DNA of 6,083 nucleotides from an uncultured Peptococcaceae bacterium (GTDB lineage: Bacteria > Bacillota > Peptococcia > Peptococcales > Peptococcaceae), in contig CAMFFG010000079.1 of NCBI GenBank assembly GCA_945949655.1, forward strand, positions 1 through 6,083. The letters are read 5' to 3'. A program made the position numbers and the translations under genes. The notes under the pieces were generated by a model. It was not told the origin of the DNA. It did not search any database and saw nothing but the letters and a program-made list of their open reading frames with translations. Below are positions 4,602 through 6,083 of the stretch, piece by piece; the stretch's first letter is position 1; each line of letters opens with the position of its first letter.

Positions 4602-5516
4602 ATGAAGGTTGCATTGATTGGATTAGGCGCCATGGGTGTGTTATATAGTGATTTGTTTCGGCAGGCTATGCCGGAGGATTTTTTTATCATTGCCGATAGG
4701 GAACGTATCCAGCGTTACCAGCAGGATGGAATCTACTGCAATGGCACGCGCTGCGACTTTGTTTATCGCAGCGCCGCCGATGCGGTGCCGGTGGATGTGC
4801 TGATGGTTGGCGTAAAGTTTGGCGGCCTGCAGGAAGCGATAAAAGAGGCGGCGCCTTTTGTGAAGGCTAGCACGGTGATCGTATCGCTGTTAAATGGGAT
4901 CTCCAGCGAGGTCATTCTGCAGCAGGCGTTTCCCCAGGCTCATGTGGTATATTGCATCGCCCAGGGAATGGACGCGGTGAAGAAAGGCAATCAGGCCAGC
5001 TATCTGAACAAAGGGGTGCTGGTGCTGGGCGAGGCTGACGGCAGCCACAGTGATGCCCTGCAGTTGCTGGGCAAACTGTTTGATGCGGCGAAGATTCCGT
5101 ATACTGATTCGGAGCAGATCATCCGCAAGTTGTGGAGCAAGCTGATGCTGAACACGGGCATCAATCAGGTGGTGATGGTGTATGAGGGCACCTATGCCAC
5201 TGTACAGCAGCCCGGTGAAGCCCGCGACAAGATGATCGCCACCATGCGCGAGGTGATGCAGGTGGCTAATGCGGAAGGCATCGATTTAAACGAAGAAGAT
5301 ATAGAGGGCTGGCTGCGCGTAGCCGACGGGCTCAATCCGGAAGGGATGCCATCCATGCGACAGGATGGACTGGCCCGCCGGTATTCGGAAGTGGAGTTGT
5401 TTTCCGGTACCATTCTGCCGCTGGCGCAGAAGCATCACATTGAAGTGCCAAACTGTGCGGATTTGTATCGTCGGATTAAAGAGATAGAAGCAGGCTATGC
5501 GGACAAAAAGGAATAG
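4602..5516 (+). CDS. Ketopantoate reductase (PanE/ApbA) family protein
   Basis: A 304-residue cytoplasmic NAD(P)H-dependent reductase. True PanE reduces 2-dehydropantoate to pantoate in the pathway to pantothenate and coenzyme A. The Rossmann domain (about 1-165) begins with GLGAMG (7-12), and the C-terminal helical domain (about 170-300) carries the active site. Residues known from the E. coli enzyme are present: K72 and N98 (LLNGI) at the same numbers, K180 (RKLWSKLMLN) for Lys176, N184 and N188, and the SMRQD motif (251-255) followed 12 residues after S251 by E263, matching Glu256. Length is normal. The ATG has AAAGGTGAG 5 nt upstream. No panB or panC is nearby and Firmicutes often have several paralogues, so another 2-keto acid substrate is possible; I therefore leave the symbol blank. 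A strong terminator follows after 28 nt. Confidence 0.9.
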   Translation: MKVALIGLGAMGVLYSDLFRQAMPEDFFIIADRERIQRYQQDGIYCNGTRCDFVYRSAADAVPVDVLMVGVKFGGLQEAIKEAAPFVKASTVIVSLLNGISSEVILQQAFPQAHVVYCIAQGMDAVKKGNQASYLNKGVLVLGEADGSHSDALQLLGKLFDAAKIPYTDSEQIIRKLWSKLMLNTGINQVVMVYEGTYATVQQPGEARDKMIATMREVMQVANAEGIDLNEEDIEGWLRVADGLNPEGMPSMRQDGLARRYSEVELFSGTILPLAQKHHIEVPNCADLYRRIKEIEAGYADKKE

Positions 5517-5544
5517 AAAGTAAAAGAAAAAGTCCCGATAGGAT

Positions 5545-5583
5545 AAAAAATTTCCCGTGCAATGATTGCACGGGAAATTTTTT
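5545..5583. terminator. Strong bidirectional intrinsic terminator
   Basis: The perfect 18-bp arms (5545-5562 and 5566-5583) run from six A through TTTCCCGTGCAA, around a TGA loop. Each strand ends in a T-run. It separates two convergent genes, 28 nt after the reductase stop and 51 nt beyond the transporter stop, so it should serve both. Nothing else was seen in 5584-5634. Confidence 0.95.
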
Positions 5584-5634
5584 CGACATGATTTTATTTT
5601 CCGGGAAATATTTTTTGATCGATACCATGGGCTA

Positions 5635-6083
5635 TTAGTTTGTTTTTGGTAAATCATCTTTCCCACGGAAATATTTCAATGCAATTGGAATGATGGCGAT
5701 CAGTAATATGCACGAAACCATCATCATGATATTGGTGGTGGAGGTATAAGCCAAGGCAAGGCTTTCCGGCGAATCAGAAACAACTGTTGCTGCGGTGACA
5801 CGCATATCTGCAACGCTGCCTGCCGCTGCAACAATAAAAGCATTCAACACCTGCTGAAACCAGTTAGAAAGAGAAGATGCATGACCGGATAATTCTGCCG
5901 GTACACTGGACATTTGCGCATTTGTAGCAATCAATTGCATGAAGCCCATACCGCAGCAACGGACACACATAGCAACTATAATAAAAGCAACCGGTGTAGC
6001 TGGTGTTGCCACAAGAAATGGAGAGGAAACAAGCAACAGAATGAAAATACCCAGCACGACCAATTTCTTTTCTCCCAATTTAG
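5635..6083 (-). CDS. MFS transporter, C-terminal part (5' end outside window)
   Basis: The last 148 codons of a multi-pass inner-membrane transporter of the major facilitator superfamily, most like the 14-helix DHA2 (EmrB/QacA) drug-efflux group. The frame is open to the window edge; a TTG at 6078 lies within the conserved loop (KLGEKKLVVLG) between helices and is not a credible start. Hydrophobic segments lie at about residues 8-26, 31-53, 82-100 and 120-141. Between the second and third is a family-typical loop with NAQMSSVPAELSGHASSLSNWFQQV, resembling the DHA2 stretch with P-x-E-x-x-G-x-A-S-x-x-x-N-x-x-x-Q. The tail is short and charged. The gene ends in TAA followed at once by TAG. Substrate cannot be inferred. 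Codon choice (many TTG, CTT, TTA, ACA, GTT) differs from the CTG/GCC-rich neighbours, which may mean separate ancestry. Confidence 0.85.
   Translation of the reverse strand, partial: KLGEKKLVVLGIFILLLVSSPFLVATPATPVAFIIVAMCVRCCGMGFMQLIATNAQMSSVPAELSGHASSLSNWFQQVLNAFIVAAAGSVADMRVTAATVVSDSPESLALAYTSTTNIMMMVSCILLIAIIPIALKYFRGKDDLPKTN

Noticed and set aside
3761..4690. 309-codon open frame on the minus strand opposite the HD-DUF429 gene
   Set aside because: It is a shadow of the GC-rich plus-strand gene: the protein is rich in Pro/Ala/Arg/His/Ser with no domain, no ribosome-binding site was seen, and it overlaps two well-supported genes and their terminator.

Overview
The window is about 6.1 kb of bacterial DNA of roughly 50% GC. 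It is typical of a Firmicute: copper is sensed by CsoR rather than CueR, ribosome-binding sites are strong (GGAGG, AGGGAGG, AAAGGTGAG), several -10 boxes are extended (TRTGnTACAAT), and there is a consensus ParB-type parS site. A mid-GC member of the Negativicutes or Clostridia is plausible, but the genus cannot be read from this sequence. No rRNA, tRNA, CRISPR array, transposase or integrase was seen.

Region 1-1420 (minus strand) is a copper-resistance module. A perfect TTGACA-17-TATAAT promoter is followed by a CsoR-type GC palindrome, then csoR, a 146-nt gap holding a hairpin, and the 5' part of copA. copA is cut by the window edge just after the TGES motif. CsoR with copper bound should release the operator and allow the efflux ATPase to be made.

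Region 1440-2480 (plus strand) holds a probable two-gene unit: a small HD-domain phosphohydrolase and a single-pass membrane DUF2500 protein. Region 2500-3110 holds an uncharacterised gene of about 140-150 codons with its own extended -10 promoter. Its good ribosome-binding site sits next to ATT/ATC/ATA codons rather than ATG. The gene ends in a 20-bp-arm hairpin whose core is a perfect parS palindrome, TGTTTCACGTGAAACA. This suggests the region lies in the origin-proximal part of the chromosome.

Region 3170-4470 holds a 396-residue protein with its own sigma-70 promoter. It appears to fuse an N-terminal HD hydrolase to a C-terminal DUF429-like (RNase H-fold) domain. Region 4500-5516 has a hairpin with a U-tract close upstream of a ketopantoate-reductase-family gene with all the expected catalytic residues. 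A perfect 18-bp bidirectional terminator (5545-5583) separates it from the convergent 3' end of an MFS drug-efflux-type transporter, whose 5' part lies outside the window and whose codon use differs from its neighbours.

The most notable items are the parS site built into a terminator, the HD-DUF429 fusion with an apparently replaced acidic residue, and the possible non-AUG start at about 2576-2582.
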